Source of the DNA: Diplonema papillatum
Lineage: Eukaryota; Euglenozoa; Diplonemea; Diplonemida; Diplonemidae
Assembly (NCBI GenBank): GCA_030068145.1
Contig: JAPJBO010000097.1
Coordinates: 337,665 to 401,664 of the forward strand
Reading direction: 5' to 3'
DNA length: 64,000 nucleotides
Under the pieces are notes generated by a model. It searched no databases and had not been told where the DNA came from. It was given only the letters and a program-made list of their open reading frames with translations. Numbering within the stretch: the first letter of the stretch is position 1; every line of letters starts with the position of its first letter. The position numbers and the translations under genes are program-made. This document shows, in pieces, positions 18,840 through 29,334 of the stretch.

Positions 18840-20450
18840 AGTTTAATTTTCCAGTGTGCCACGAGTGGCCGTCACGTGACTTTTCCGTACGCGAGTTACG
18901 CACGAACGCAAGGAGGGTAGGGTCGACGGGGGTGGGTAGTATGCCAAAAGCAAAAAAGGATGTGCGAAGGATAGAGGCCACCGAAGCTGTCGCTGATGCC
19001 ATGAAGCCCGCTACGCATGCCAAGTACCAACAAAGGTACGAAGGCAGTCAAATGTTTCCTTCGGGGCCCCACAAATGCAAACTCAGGACATGAAGGTTCA
19101 TTTGCCTGCTAGCGATGCGGATTCCGAGGCCCCGGGCTCTGACTCCGACTAAGTTCGCTGCTCTCTGAGCACATATCACACCTTGCTTCGCTTCGTTGCC
19201 ACGCCCATCATTTTCAATGCCTGCCCTACTGGCACACATTTTCGTTATTTGCTTTCGATCCGTCTATGTCTACTTTACAACCTGCTTTCACCCTTGCTTT
19301 CTCCCTTGTTTGCATGGAAATCACAAATGGCTACTGTGCGAGAAAAGTAGCTACTGTGCGAGAAAAGTAGGGTTCTGAGCGAGAAAAGTAGGCTACTGTG
19401 CGAGAAAAGTAGCCCTCCAGTGCGCAACGAGCGTGCGGAAAAGTCGCGTGGCAGGTGGAAAAGTCCTTTACTGCCTGTCACCTGACTTTTCTGCATCCTT
19501 GAGAGCTACTTTTCTTACACGCATAACTACTTTTCTTGCACGCATAGCAGTTTTGGTTTCCAGGTGCATTTGTGGGCAATACAGGTGCATTCGTGGGCAA
19601 TCCGGTGTCTTCGTGGGCAATTCAGGTGCATTCCTGTGGAAGTCACAGTGCCAAAGAACAGCAAGGGACAAGGTTGACGCGCATGATCTGACAGCGAACG
19701 GAAGAATGATTCGAATGGCAGGACCAGCTCATTCGTTGCAGGATGCGGAGCAGGAGTCGGAGACCGCCAGTGCCATGGAAACTTGGGAAGCTGACGTGCA
19801 GCGTACATTGTGTGAGCCGACTGTGCTGTTGTACACGACCCCCGTAGCTGGTGTGTGGTACGCCATCTTCTTGGCCTTCGGCGTCCCCACACCCTGTGCG
19901 TAGCTCTCTCGGACGCAGAAAAGTCAGGTGATGCGGCAGTAAAGTAAAGCAATCTTCTTACCTCGAGACGTCGGTTTTCCAGCTTGCCACTCGAGCCCTG
20001 CGGGCTCGAGTGGCAATCTGGAAAACCCGAGTGCAAGAAAACAACGTTCTCGAGGTAAGAAGATAGCTTAACTGCCAGGGGCAACTTACTTTTCTGCACC
20101 ACGAGTGAGCTACACGGCCAGCCACAGCCCGCCAACGCTGTGTCGACAACATCGTAGTAGGTGCAGGTTTGACTCCTAGCTTTTGCAAATCTGCTTGCCA
20201 GGTTGATGTACAGATATGCTTTCCAATTTCAAGTAGCAACCTCGTGGACTTGGCCTGTTTTCTCTTCCGATTGTCAAACTTATCACTCATTCTTCGCATT
20301 TGGTCCATGTTTGCGGGCCCGGCAGGTCTGCAGGCGGGGAGCATGGTGTGGCAAAAAATGCTCTCGTTGAGGTAGATTCTTCGCGGATTGCCCGCTTTTT
20401 CCCCCTTAAGATGTCAGTATGACAGGCTATTTACCACTGGAAACCAGTTT
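18840..20450. repeat. Region rich in AAAAGTAG motifs
   Basis: TACTGTGCGAGAAAAGTAG and variants occur four times in direct orientation at 19330-19412. The inverse form (CTACTTTTCTTACACGCATA) occurs twice at 19506-19548. A plus-strand 79-codon frame at 18854 contains a basic stretch MPKAKKDVRRIEATEAV but cannot be assigned. Conserved unchanged in copy 2. Confidence 0.45.
19952..20064. repeat. Foldback (perfect-ended hairpin element)
   Basis: The outer arms ATCTTCTTACCTCGAG and CTCGAGGTAAGAAGAT are exact inverse complements. The inner arms GGTTTTCCAG and TTGCCACTCGAGCC are mirrored on the other side of a five-base centre. Duplicated at about 62006-62118 in copy 2. Confidence 0.7.
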
Positions 20451-20452
20451 TG

Positions 20453-20545
20453 CTTGGAGTGTAAGAAAAGTAGCTTGGAGTGTAAGAAAAGTAGCTTGGA
20501 GTGTAAGAAAAGTAAGCTTGGAGTGTAGAAAAGTTCACGGTGATG
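20453..20545 (+). repeat. 21-bp tandem repeat
   Basis: The unit CTTGGAGTGTAAGAAAAGTAG is present three times plus a shortened fourth. Copy 2 has one unit fewer (about 62507-62575). It is related in sequence to the AAAAGTAG motifs about 1 kb away. Confidence 0.7.
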
Positions 20546-20667
20546 CAGAAAAGTAAATTGCCCGGCAGTAAATAGCTACTCCTGAGATGAGTCGCTGGCA
20601 CACACAGCTTCGTCCGTGTTGTCTCTTCGACATTTATTTACCCTTTTCTTATCAAAGTAAAGTATAC

Positions 20668-20769
20668 CTTGGTACCATGGTTCGTCAAGCTTGGCACCGG
20701 CTCGAATCATCATCTCCGCAAGTTCCGGGTTGCACCATGTAATCGCGCCGGTGAGTGGCGTGTTACCAT
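20668..20769 (-). CDS. Ankyrin-repeat exon c
   Basis: This 102-base phase-1 symmetric exon encodes a 34-residue ankyrin repeat with DGNTPLTGAITWCNPELAEM followed by MIRAGAKLD, matching the TPL and (I/V)xxLLxxGAxxx positions of the consensus. The acceptor ends GACGCAG and the donor is GTATACTTT. It lies between exons b (23.1 kb) and d (18.6 kb). Copy 2 at 62701-62802 is identical as far as read. Confidence 0.65.
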
Positions 20770-21470
20770 CTGCGTCGTTAAAAATACGGGTTTTGACGAC
20801 GCAAACGCAATTGTGCATTCGGTAGAAATTGATGTTGGAACACGCAAGACCTCCTTCCGAATGCTACAACATCGCAAGCGCTATGGGAGAGGGGTGATCC
20901 CGTGCACATCACAGGACCGACAAGCGTGTCTCCCCAAAATCCCAAACCCTCTGACCTGTTTTTTTTCCTCTGGCGCTGGACAGCCCAATTGTTTCGCTTC
21001 GTGTGCTTTCTCTGAAAATGTTAAAACATGCGAAAAATACTCGAGGGGCTGCCTTATGCTTACTTCGAAGGAGGCTAGAGGGGGAAACAATACAACTACA
21101 AAGTGGTCCCTTTTAGAGTTATAGTCCGCTTCAGAATCCGGGATTATAGAGTCTCCGGGTGACCTTCGTCGAATGGCTTATATTTTAAAGCTAATACGTT
21201 CTGGGTGGGTTTGGGGGGGCATTGCATGGCTTCTTTCGTGTACACTTTACTTGCTTGCTTTGGCAAGTCAGGTTCGAAACAATTTGTGAACGACATTTTT
21301 TTGTTGAACGCTTAAACCCAGATGTACCTGTGTTTTGTGTGGGCTACAGCATATTTGCCTCCTTTGATGTTGGAATATTGTTGCGATGGTGGGGAGATTT
21401 GATCTTTCGCAACTGGCAGCCTTCTCAAGTATTTCCTACAATAGCAGGTGCTTTTACGGTGCGTACACAA

Positions 21471-22190
21471 GTACGTGCGCTCGGCTAAGGCCGGCGCGTG
21501 CCGAGACTGGAGGCAACAGTTAAAGTTCGGGGAACAGTAAAGTTCGGGCGAAGCTAAGTTCGGGCAATGCTAAGTTCTGGTGAAGCTTCGAGTGATGCTA
21601 AGTTCTGGTGAAGCTCAGTTCGGACGACGCTAAGTTCGGGCGAAGCTAAGTTCTGGTGCTAAGCGCTGGTACTAAAACAAAAGTTCGGGCACGAAGCGAA
21701 GTTCGGCCAGGGTGGTAAAGTTTGGGTGAAGCTAAGGTCGGTGTTCGTACCCGGGGGGTGTGAGGTCGGTGTTCGTACCCGGGGGGTCCGAGGGGTGCCC
21801 CCCCCCCGCCGCCCCCCTGGGCAGCCTTTTCCCGCCCGCCTCCCGCCCGCCGGCCCCGGGAGGGGGCCGGCGGGGTGACCCGGATACCGCGAGATACTGA
21901 GAAACTCCGCAAAAAACGCAAATTTCGGGCACATTACACCCCAAAACGCAACAAACCTCGAAAACAATCTCCGACCGGAAAAGCGTCATGGGCGGGGTCC
22001 GAACCCGGGCCGACCGGCCTGAAGGCCGAAGCCAGCTCACTCTGCCACCCCTATGCTTTTGGGCAGGGGGGGAAAAAGTTAGCTCCGCACTAGTATCTAG
22101 TGCGAAAACAATACACTTTTTCACTGGAGAAAAGCCGGGTTGGCTCGAATGGCTATTCACATTGCATGTTCATAGGACCTCCAGTCTTGA
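21471..22190. mobile_element. Minisatellite-bearing repeat element, copy 2 (shared with block B)
   Basis: It has the same head (GTACGTGCGCTCGGCTAAGG) and tail (CATTGCATGTTCATAGGACC) as the copy at 11595-12655, but a short, degenerate 17-bp array. The interior is interrupted by a G/C-rich segment with two GGTCGGTGTTCGTACCC units and by a tRNA-like SINE on the minus strand. Confidence 0.5.
21983..22054 (-). tRNA. tRNA-like sequence (SINE head)
   Basis: The minus strand has an A box TGGCAGAGTGAGCTGG and a B box GGTTCGGACCC. The anticodon arm pairs only with an eight-base loop, so no reliable anticodon can be given. Downstream sequence (TTTTCGAGGTTT and TTTTGCGG motifs) resembles the body next to the tRNA-like heads at 41.4-41.8 kb, supporting a SINE. 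Confidence 0.4.
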
Positions 22191-23118
22191 ATGTAAAAGC
22201 CGCAGTTCACTAGCCTACGCCACCACAAACCGTGGTGCAAAAAAAGACACCGCAAGCACAAGATGTCGACGAATCGTTAACCAGCCACGATGCCCTGTGC
22301 ATTCAGAGTACCTTAACTGCGGAGGACAACAAGCAGTCCACCTTCTTTTTTTTCTGTATTGACAAAGGTACCAGGGAAAGCCTGCTACACGGGAGCCAAG
22401 CTTCACGTTCGGCGGTACTGCAGAGCCACGGGCCTACGGGTCAAGTGGCTACCGATTTCCCAAACTAAAGCATCAAGGCTTGGCGCACCTTGGGGCTTGG
22501 CGCTCGCGCTGAACACAAGCTCGTCGAGACGGTCAGCCGCAGGGCAGAGCGGACGGGGTTGTGACACTGTGCTGCCTCCGACTCAAGCTTTGCAAGCTGT
22601 GGTTGAGCGTCACGTTCCTGGACCAGGAGCGGCCTTTTTCTTCTTTCTCTTCTCTTCTGTATTGACACCAAATGGCCTTTTTTACCCGTCCCGCTACTTT
22701 TTACCTACCCTGTACCCCCCTACTGTTACCCCTCCCGTAAAAGAACAAAGTAGAAAGCTACAGGTTTGACACATAGACCGATACGGACTACACGGCAACC
22801 CCTGCGCAACGTGTAGGACGTGGGGGGCCCAGGACCACTTGCACAACGCACCTGGTGTCGGTAACATACGCTAAAAACGAAGTTACACGGATGCGCAACC
22901 GCATGTGACAGTAAACAGCAAAGTAAAAGCGACACAAAGTACGTAAAGGAATGAAAACACACTGCCCAGACCCTGCTCTAACAGCACAAAAGGAAAACCC
23001 CCCCACCCCGCCTCACAAGTCAAACGGAGACTTCAAAAAACCGACCACTTACTACAAGAAACAGTCTAATAAGCCACCAAGAGTATTGAAGTATGGCTAA
23101 AGAAAAAGTAAACCATAC
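22191..23118. other. Unassigned region with a dispersed repeat
   Basis: About 100 bases near 22775-22870 (containing AGACCGATACGG and CACGTGTAGGACGTGGGGGG-like sequence) match, inverted, the segment near 42345-42430. No coding sequence is supported. Confidence 0.35.
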
Positions 23119-23220
23119 TGACAGCCACGGGACTAACTTGAATCTTATCGGCTTTCAGCAGTTCCCGTACAACTTCCACGTGATTGTTCCAGCAAGCGTG
23201 GGCGATAGCCGATTGACAGG
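23119..23220 (-). CDS. Ankyrin-repeat exon b
   Basis: This 102-base phase-1 symmetric exon encodes a 34-residue repeat with CQSAIAHACWNNHVEVVREL then LKADKIQVSP, a divergent ankyrin repeat (GHxEVV position kept as NHVEVV). The acceptor ends ACACAG and the donor is GTATGGTTT. It is separated from exon a by a 279-base intron, the shortest seen here. It lies outside the part of the duplication visible in this window. Confidence 0.6.
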
Positions 23221-23499
23221 CTGTGTCGTTTAGTCAATCATTAAGGACGGATGGGGGAAGGGTTGGTTTGGGTAAAGGGGGGCTCCATGGCAAACCTCAG
23301 GTATCCGTTGAGAGCTCGGAGCAGGATATCTGCCCGATGAAGGACGCATTTCAAAGATTTGCGCCAGATCTTTCCGCATGAAGCAAACGGCGACCACTTT
23401 CGACCAATCTTTGGCCTCTCACCCGCGAACTCGACACCTGCGAGCTTTCTTGAATTAACTACCACTGCAGTGATGTTGTCCTCGCAGAGAGAAGCATAC

Positions 23500-23598
23500 C
23501 GTGGTTCTTTGCATTAATGTCAGCACCGGCGTCGATCAATCTCTTCACAATTTTCGAGCTGCCCATCATACTCGCAAGAGCGAGGGGCTGGTCACCCT
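23500..23598 (-). CDS. Ankyrin-repeat exon a
   Basis: This 99-base phase-1 symmetric exon encodes a 33-residue ankyrin repeat containing EGDQPLALASMMGSSKIVKR and LIDAGADINAKNH, the closest to consensus of the five. The acceptor ends CACCACAG and the donor is GTATGCTTC. The first 20 bases of its intron are nearly the same as in the introns after exons d and e. It is the most 5' exon recognised; the gene's start was not found upstream. Confidence 0.7.
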
Positions 23599-23751
23599 CT
23601 GTGGTGTTGGGTCAAACACTAAAATGCGGGCCGTGAAAGACAAAGCATGGAATAACAAGGGATCGATCATCTCGACTCTTTTTGGCCGTCTCTTGCTGGG
23701 GGGGGAAATCTTAGTTTAATGTTTAGGCAGGACACTGCCTCTCTTACTGGG

Positions 23752-24400
23752 GGGGATTGCAAGAACGTGCTTGGAATGGGTATGTGCTCAACACCGCACT
23801 GGTCCCGTCTGCGCCGTGTTTCGGTCCTTTAAGCCACGAACACATAAGGCGGACCATCATCAGCGCGGAACCTGAGTGTCTGTAGACAGGACTGCGGTGT
23901 GAGTCTGGTTTGTCAGGCGGCTGTTCGTAGCTCGTCACAGCCAGGACCACCCGTGCTACTAGAGCTCAGGCGAATCCGTCACGGGGAGAAGGCCCCTACA
24001 ACCGTGTCTGAGCAATCAGCTAAAAAACTTAGGGCACTCGCCCTGATTGTGACTGCGACTCGCCAGGCAGCACTGACTTGTCTTCTTTTTACGGTGGCAA
24101 TCTGCGAAGTAAACTCCGCAGAGCACAGTGGACATGGGGTTGCCGTGTGCAGCACCAATGGTTGAAGTACCAAAAGGAAAAGAGTGCGAGGAAGTAATCC
24201 TGCGTGCTGAGGGCAGCAAGTCGCGTTACGCGAAGTACTCTACTGGAAGGGGGGAGTGCAAGAACGTGCTTGGAATGGGTATGTGCTCAACACCGCACCC
24301 GTCTGCGCCGTGTTTCGGTCCTTCAAGCCACGGACACACAAGGCGGACCATCATCAGCGCGGAACCTGAGTGTCTGCAGACAGGACTGCTGTGAGAGAAA
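23752..24400. repeat. R-middle-R repeat unit
   Basis: Two direct copies of the about 150-base R sequence (23755-23907 and 24257-24395) flank a unique middle of about 345 bases, a period near 503 bases. The same arrangement recurs at 48255-48915. It resembles a miniature terminal-repeat element or 1.3 copies of a satellite. No coding function is supported. Confidence 0.55.
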
Positions 24401-24840
24401 CTTTTTTCGACAAAAATGAAACTGAGTTAATCCGGCAGCATGCACCCATGCATGGGGGCCTTGGAGGGTCCTCTGGGGACAGGAACGTCATTTTCCGGCC
24501 TAGTTTTCGACTGAGGAGGCAAAAAAGATGTGTGAAACCCAATTTTCATGGTTTTGGACTTCGCCACTTACTAAATAGCGGCTCGTCTCAGATAGCACCT
24601 TGTTCCTGCAGTTCTGCGCTTGTTCCTGCGCTTCTGACCACGGTTCAGTGCTCCTGAACGCCGCTCCTGACCGCGGTTCTGCACTCCTGACCACGTTCCT
24701 GCCCACCTGGCCATGCTCCTTGGTTTCTGAATCTATCAGGAGTGACTGGGTGTGTGAGTGCTGGGCACTCGTGTTTGCACAGTGTCTGAGGGATCACTTG
24801 ATTGCGTCGTGAGTGGCGGCGTTGGGCAGCTCGATGGGCT
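24401..24840. other. Unassigned spacer with short GTTCCTG/CTCCTGAC repeats
   Basis: From about 24600 to 24725 the plus strand is built of short imperfect repeats of GTTCCTG and CTCCTGACC. No gene is recognised. Confidence 0.3.
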
Positions 24841-25951
24841 CAGTTTCCGAGCTAGCGGACGATAGCGGACGCAGTTTCCGAGCTAGCGGACGATAGCGGA
24901 CGCAGTTCCCGAGCTAGCGGACGATAGCGGACGCAGTTTCCGAGCTAGCGGACGATAGCGGACGCACTTCCCGAGCTAGCGGACGATAGCGGACGCAGTT
25001 TCCGAGCTAGCGGACGATAGCGGACGCAGTTCCCGAGCTAGCGGACGATAGCGGACGCATTTCCCGAGCTAGCGGACGAACGGGAACTGCGTCCGCTATC
25101 GTCTGCTAGCTCGGAAACTGCGTCCGCTATCGTCCGCTAGCTCGGGAACTGCGTCCGCTATCGTCCGCTAGCTCGGAAACTGCGTCCGCTATCGTCCGCT
25201 AGCTCGGAAACTGCGTCCGCTATCGTCCGCTAGCTCGGAAACTGCGTCCGCTATCGTCCGCTAGCTCGGGAACTGCGTCCGCTATCGTCCGCTAGCTCGG
25301 AAACTGCGTCCGCTATCGTCCGCTAGCTCGGAAACTGCGTCCGCTATCGTCCGCTAGCTCGGGAACTGCGTCCGCTATCGTCCGCTAGCTCGGAAACTGC
25401 GTCCGCTATCGTCCGCTAGCTCGGAAACTGCGTCCGCTATCGTCCGCTAGCTCGGAAACTGCGTCCGCTATCGTCCGCTAGCTCGGGAACTGCGTCCGCT
25501 ATCGTCCGCTAGCTCGGAAACTGCGTCCGCTATCGTCCGCTAGCTCGGAAACTGCGTCCGCTATCGTCCGCTAGCTCGGGAACTGCGTCCGCTATCGTCC
25601 GCTAGCTCGGGAACTGCGTCCGCTATCGTCCGCTAGCTCGGGAACTGCGTCCGCTATCGTCCGCTAGCTCGGAAACTGCGTCCGCTATCGTCCGCTAGCT
25701 CGGAAACTGCGTCCGCTATCGTCCGCTAGCTCGGAAACTGCGTCCGCTATCGTCCGCTAGCTCGGAAACTGCGTCCGCTATCGTCCGCTAGCTCGGGAAC
25801 TGCGTCCGCTATCGTCCGCTAGCTCGGAAACTGCGTCCGCTATCGTCCGCTAGCTCGGAAACTGCGTCCGCTATCGTCCGCTAGCTCGGAAACTGCGTCC
25901 GCTATCGTCCGCTAGCTCGGGAAATGCGTCCGCTATCGTCCGCTAGCTCGG
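24841..25951. repeat. 31-bp satellite arranged as a giant inverted repeat
   Basis: The unit CAGTTTCCGAGCTAGCGGAC plus 11 bases (GATAGCGGACG) is repeated about 7.7 times in one orientation (24841-25079), then about 28 times in the opposite orientation (25081-25951). Units alternate between TTTCC and TTCCC variants. The first array can base-pair fully with part of the second. There are no unique spacers, so it is not a CRISPR array. Confidence 0.95.
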
Positions 25952-25953
25952 AA

Positions 25954-25980
25954 CTTGCACCAAGATTCTCTTGGTGCAAG
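25954..25980. repeat. Perfect 12-bp hairpin at the satellite edge
   Basis: CTTGCACCAAGA, three bases, then TCTTGGTGCAAG, immediately after the 31-bp array. Confidence 0.7.
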
Positions 25981-26252
25981 TTTTCCGAAAATCTCTGAGT
26001 CGGTTTCCCAGGGGATTTGCCTGGAAAACAGAATTGTGGACTCAGGAATTCTTTGGGAAATGGATATGTACAAATTGCAAAAATATCGAGGATTAGGAAG
26101 TTTTTGGCGAGTCATCAGGAGCCGGTATCGACGATGGTGCAGCTGTAATCCAGCGTATAGAGACGTTTTTCGGGCCTGGGGTGGGTAGGTCCCTCCCCCC
26201 CCCCCCCATTTTCGTGGGAAAAAAGTCCGCTATAGTAAAAATCCTCTCCCCC
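25981..26252. other. Unassigned spacer
   Basis: Contains a C-run near 26199-26210. No gene is recognised. Confidence 0.3.
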
Positions 26253-26838
26253 TTACTAGAATTAAAAAGGCCATTTCTTCCCGCGAAATCATTTTTTTCT
26301 CGAGACTCGCCCGAGGGCGTCAGGGTCAAGGTGTAACCGGCAAAGCAACTGTCTGAGTGCAGATAATGTGACCGGTGCAGCAAATGGTTGTGTTGCACAG
26401 GGTGCTGCCGGCACAGCTACTGTCTGAGTTGCAGCCCCTCCCCTCCCCTTGCTCAGCCAAGTTTGCTCATACAAAGTTTCACCAAAAAATAAAAACACCT
26501 TCCCAAACATTCTGCGTGAATGCTGAGCTCAGTCACGCCTACTTCACAAGATATGATTCCGAGACACCCAGCTGAGCGATTAACGTTAACCCGCGACGGA
26601 TGAAAGTGGAAACATCCATTTCTACAGAGTGACCCGGCGATAGCCCTCTAACAAAACCCGCATGAAGTGAAAGAAGCTTACTCTCGAAACACACCACAGG
26701 AATAAACAGGCGGCACAAGGAACCCCTGTACGTAGGAGGAGCAGAGTACGTTCCGACGTATGAAAACGAGAAAAAAAAACGCATGTTCTCAGAACTCGAG
26801 ACAGGACCGTACCGATAACCGATAACCGCATTTTTGTT

Positions 26839-26911
26839 TCGCCCGTGGTCTAACGTGCATTACACCCACTTGTGGTTCTGGGGGTACTTGGTTCGAATCC
26901 TCCAAGGAGTG
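26839..26911 (+). tRNA. tRNA-like sequence (His GTG-type), block A copy 2
   Basis: Same as 13803-13875, with the same CCGATAA repeats upstream and T-run downstream. Confidence 0.4.
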
Positions 26912-26993
26912 TTTTTTTCGGAACGGGTGACCCTGCGGCGCATGCCGCGTCGCGACTCCTCGACACAAAGATTCCTCGGAGATAAAAGCATAC

Positions 26994-27092
26994 TAAGGCT
27001 CGCTTTGTCATGCCGGGCACCATTTCTGATCAGTTGATCTACAATGTTTAAGTGACCGTTGATGACCGCAAAAATGAGAGGTGTGTCTTCAT
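26994..27092 (-). CDS. Ankyrin-repeat exon e, copy 2
   Basis: Copy of 13958-14056 with the same encoded repeat. The last exon base before the GTATGC donor is A here instead of G, which weakens the splice-site match. The exon is now separated from its upstream partner exon d' (60661-60780) by more than 33 kb because of the 28.9-kb interval. Confidence 0.6.
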
Positions 27093-27626
27093 CTGTGTGT
27101 CATTGGGTAAATCCTAAGCGTGCAAAGCGAGCGCAAAGTGTGGGATTTGTGAGGCACGCGTCTTTTCAATCATGAAATGACTCGCGCAGTTGGGCCCCTG
27201 CCTACGTCTGATCCAGGGCAAACTTGGTGAAGAAAAGCAGGGACACGGGTGCCAATATTGAAAAACGGCAAAAGTCCATTTCACCAATACAGGTCGTTGT
27301 CCATGAGTTATCCTCTGACAACAGTTTGAGCATCTTATCCGGTGAATCCGGTGAGAGTACTCGGGTAAGCAAACTGTCTTGCCCTTCTCACGAAAAAGGT
27401 CATCCATCGAGTTCGTGATGCGGTTGCAACTAGAACAAGGGACTCTGCAAATACTTAGTCAGGCCGACTCCAGGGCTCTGTGCAGTCTTTTTTCGTGTTT
27501 CTGGTGATAATCGCGCAGTCGTGCGGCGGCGTTCTTTATTATTATGCTTGGCTTGAGCAACTCCTCCGTTTTGTTCCTCAGCGGCGCCGCTGGAAGAAGT
27601 TCAAGACTCCAGTCCCGAAAGACTTG

Positions 27627-27856
27627 GTACCTACCCCCCCTACCCCCCGTGTTAGTGTCGCCTCCGTATAGCCCTGTCAGTGTCGCCTTTTGCCTGAAAA
27701 GGCGAGGCGACACTAACACGGGAAGACGGTTCTCAATAGGGTTCCTTTATTTGCATGAAAGAATGTCTCATCCTCACCAACGGCTTCCCGTGTTAGTGTC
27801 GCCTTTTAGGAAAAGGTGCCTTTAGGTAGGCGACACTAACACGGGGGGGTAGGTAC
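27627..27856. mobile_element. Nested inverted-repeat element, block A copy 2
   Basis: Same structure as 14591-14820. Confidence 0.65.
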
Positions 27857-28687
27857 TGGATTTTCCTGTGTCCTTGTACAGAACAAACCACGAGACATAC
27901 TATTTGGTAGGACATCGTGGCCTCCCGCCAAGTTTCTCTTGAGAGTCATGCGTGACGCATGTATTTGTGGAGGCTACTCTGGCGAGGTGCGCTCGAGGCG
28001 ATGCGTTCCCCGCTGGTCCGCTTGCTGATGGTGCGTTTGTCTTGTCGCGCGTGTGCGGCTAATAAGTTGTAGGAGGAGTGGCACAACTCCTTTGTCCCGG
28101 GGCCGTTGACGGGTAACCACTGCGGAAGCTAGGCGCGTGGGACGGCGATGCGCGTTGTGTAGAGATTCTCGGCGTTTGCTTCGATGGGTTCTTAACGATG
28201 CGATGCGACGAGCTGCCGAAGAGGCCGGTGTTGTCGCTTCCCTTCGGTTTCGCAAGGTGGGGTGGGTGTGGCCGAGGGGGGTAGAAGAAATGGATACGAA
28301 AGGGTGGACTGAGTAAACGAAATATGAGGGAGGGGTGGGACGAGCGGGAAGGCAGAAAGTATGCTTTCTTCCGCCACAGGCAGGGCGACACGGCTCCGGA
28401 ATTATGTCGAGAGAAGGTACCAAGAAGAGAGAAGGGGGTGCTGAGAAGGGCGCTCTCCGGGAGAGATCGTTATTGTTTAGGCAGGGACACTGCTCATGGG
28501 GGGAGGAGGGTGAGGCCACCGAGCAACCCTGACACTTCTTCGGTAGAGTTTTCGAAGAGGCAGAGTTGGGGAGGGGGATCTCCTGGGTGCAGTTAGAGCA
28601 TCTGGATAGGTGGGGGCGCGTGTGTGTGTGTGGAATTCATGTATGGGTAACCCCTGTTGCGGAGTATGGCCCAGGCCTTTGGCTTCC

Positions 28688-29323
28688 TCACGTCACAGCT
28701 GACGCTCCTTCTTGCTGCTCGTGATGACCACGCGCTGTCCGGAACTGTAGCTTTGTTTGACAATGGCTACCCGCTTCGTGTCCCGTGTGCTGCTGGCTGC
28801 AACATGTATCCGGGGGGAGGCGCCTTCTTGTGCACACGGAGCAGCGAGCCGCGTCGTGTTTGGAACACTTCGCTATCATATTTGATGTTCGCTTCACTGT
28901 TGGCCGTGCGCCAGCCGTTTTCTGCCCCCTTCCCCTCCACTCTGCTGCCTCCTTCCAGGCCGCCTCGTAGTATCTCTCCGGCTGTACGCATCCCGCCCAC
29001 TGCTCATGCGCCTTAACAAACGGGTTCGAGGCTGTGGCGTTCGAGTCGGGGCTCCGTTGGCTCATCGCCCGCAACACCACTTCCGTTCGCGGGGCGAGCT
29101 CGGCTCGGCACGTGATGCCCTGCATGACCCCTCCGCCCAGTGCTGTGACGCTAGTGACATTTGCGACGCGCCCGTGATGCCATTTCACGCCACAAATCCG
29201 CGCTACTGCACTGGTGACTTCTCGGAGGGATTGGCTCTTTGCCAGAGCGCTGAGTTTATACTCCTCATATTGCGCCCTTACCGTCTGCTCTTGTACGCCC
29301 ATCTCTGCCTGGACCATGTCCAT
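28688..29323 (-). pseudogene. Out-of-frame C-terminus of retroelement B ORF2 with Cys/His module
   Basis: Reading upstream of the ATG at 29323 in this frame gives HVPRKRNVDADALSNAAMD, the classic last motif of RNase H (AD-A-L--AAMD). This 211-codon frame is therefore the displaced tail of the upstream polyprotein, not an independent gene. Near residue 145 it has CSKHDAARCSVC followed nine residues later by CCSQQHTGH, a putative zinc-binding module also found three times at 56.1-56.4 kb. The shift implies the copy is inactive for RNase H. Confidence 0.6.
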
Positions 29324-29334
29324 TGCCGCGTTGC

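Larger units (their letters stand above)
15426..21967. repeat. Segmental duplication block B, copy 1
   Basis: This block corresponds to 57368-64000, where the window ends. Differences noticed include a 111-base in-frame insertion in the Met/Asn-repeat gene of copy 2, one extra 21-base unit near 20480 in copy 1, and scattered substitutions. It contains ankyrin exons d and c and the Met/Asn-repeat gene. Confidence 0.9.
26253..28461. repeat. Segmental duplication block A, copy 2
   Basis: Near-identical to 13216-15425. The match stops exactly after CTCTCCGGG at 28461. The sequence that follows this point in copy 1 resumes at 57368. Confidence 0.9.

Noticed and set aside
24841..25951. CRISPR-like array of 31-bp repeats
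   Set aside because: The repeats abut directly with no unique spacers, and the context is eukaryotic. It is a satellite.
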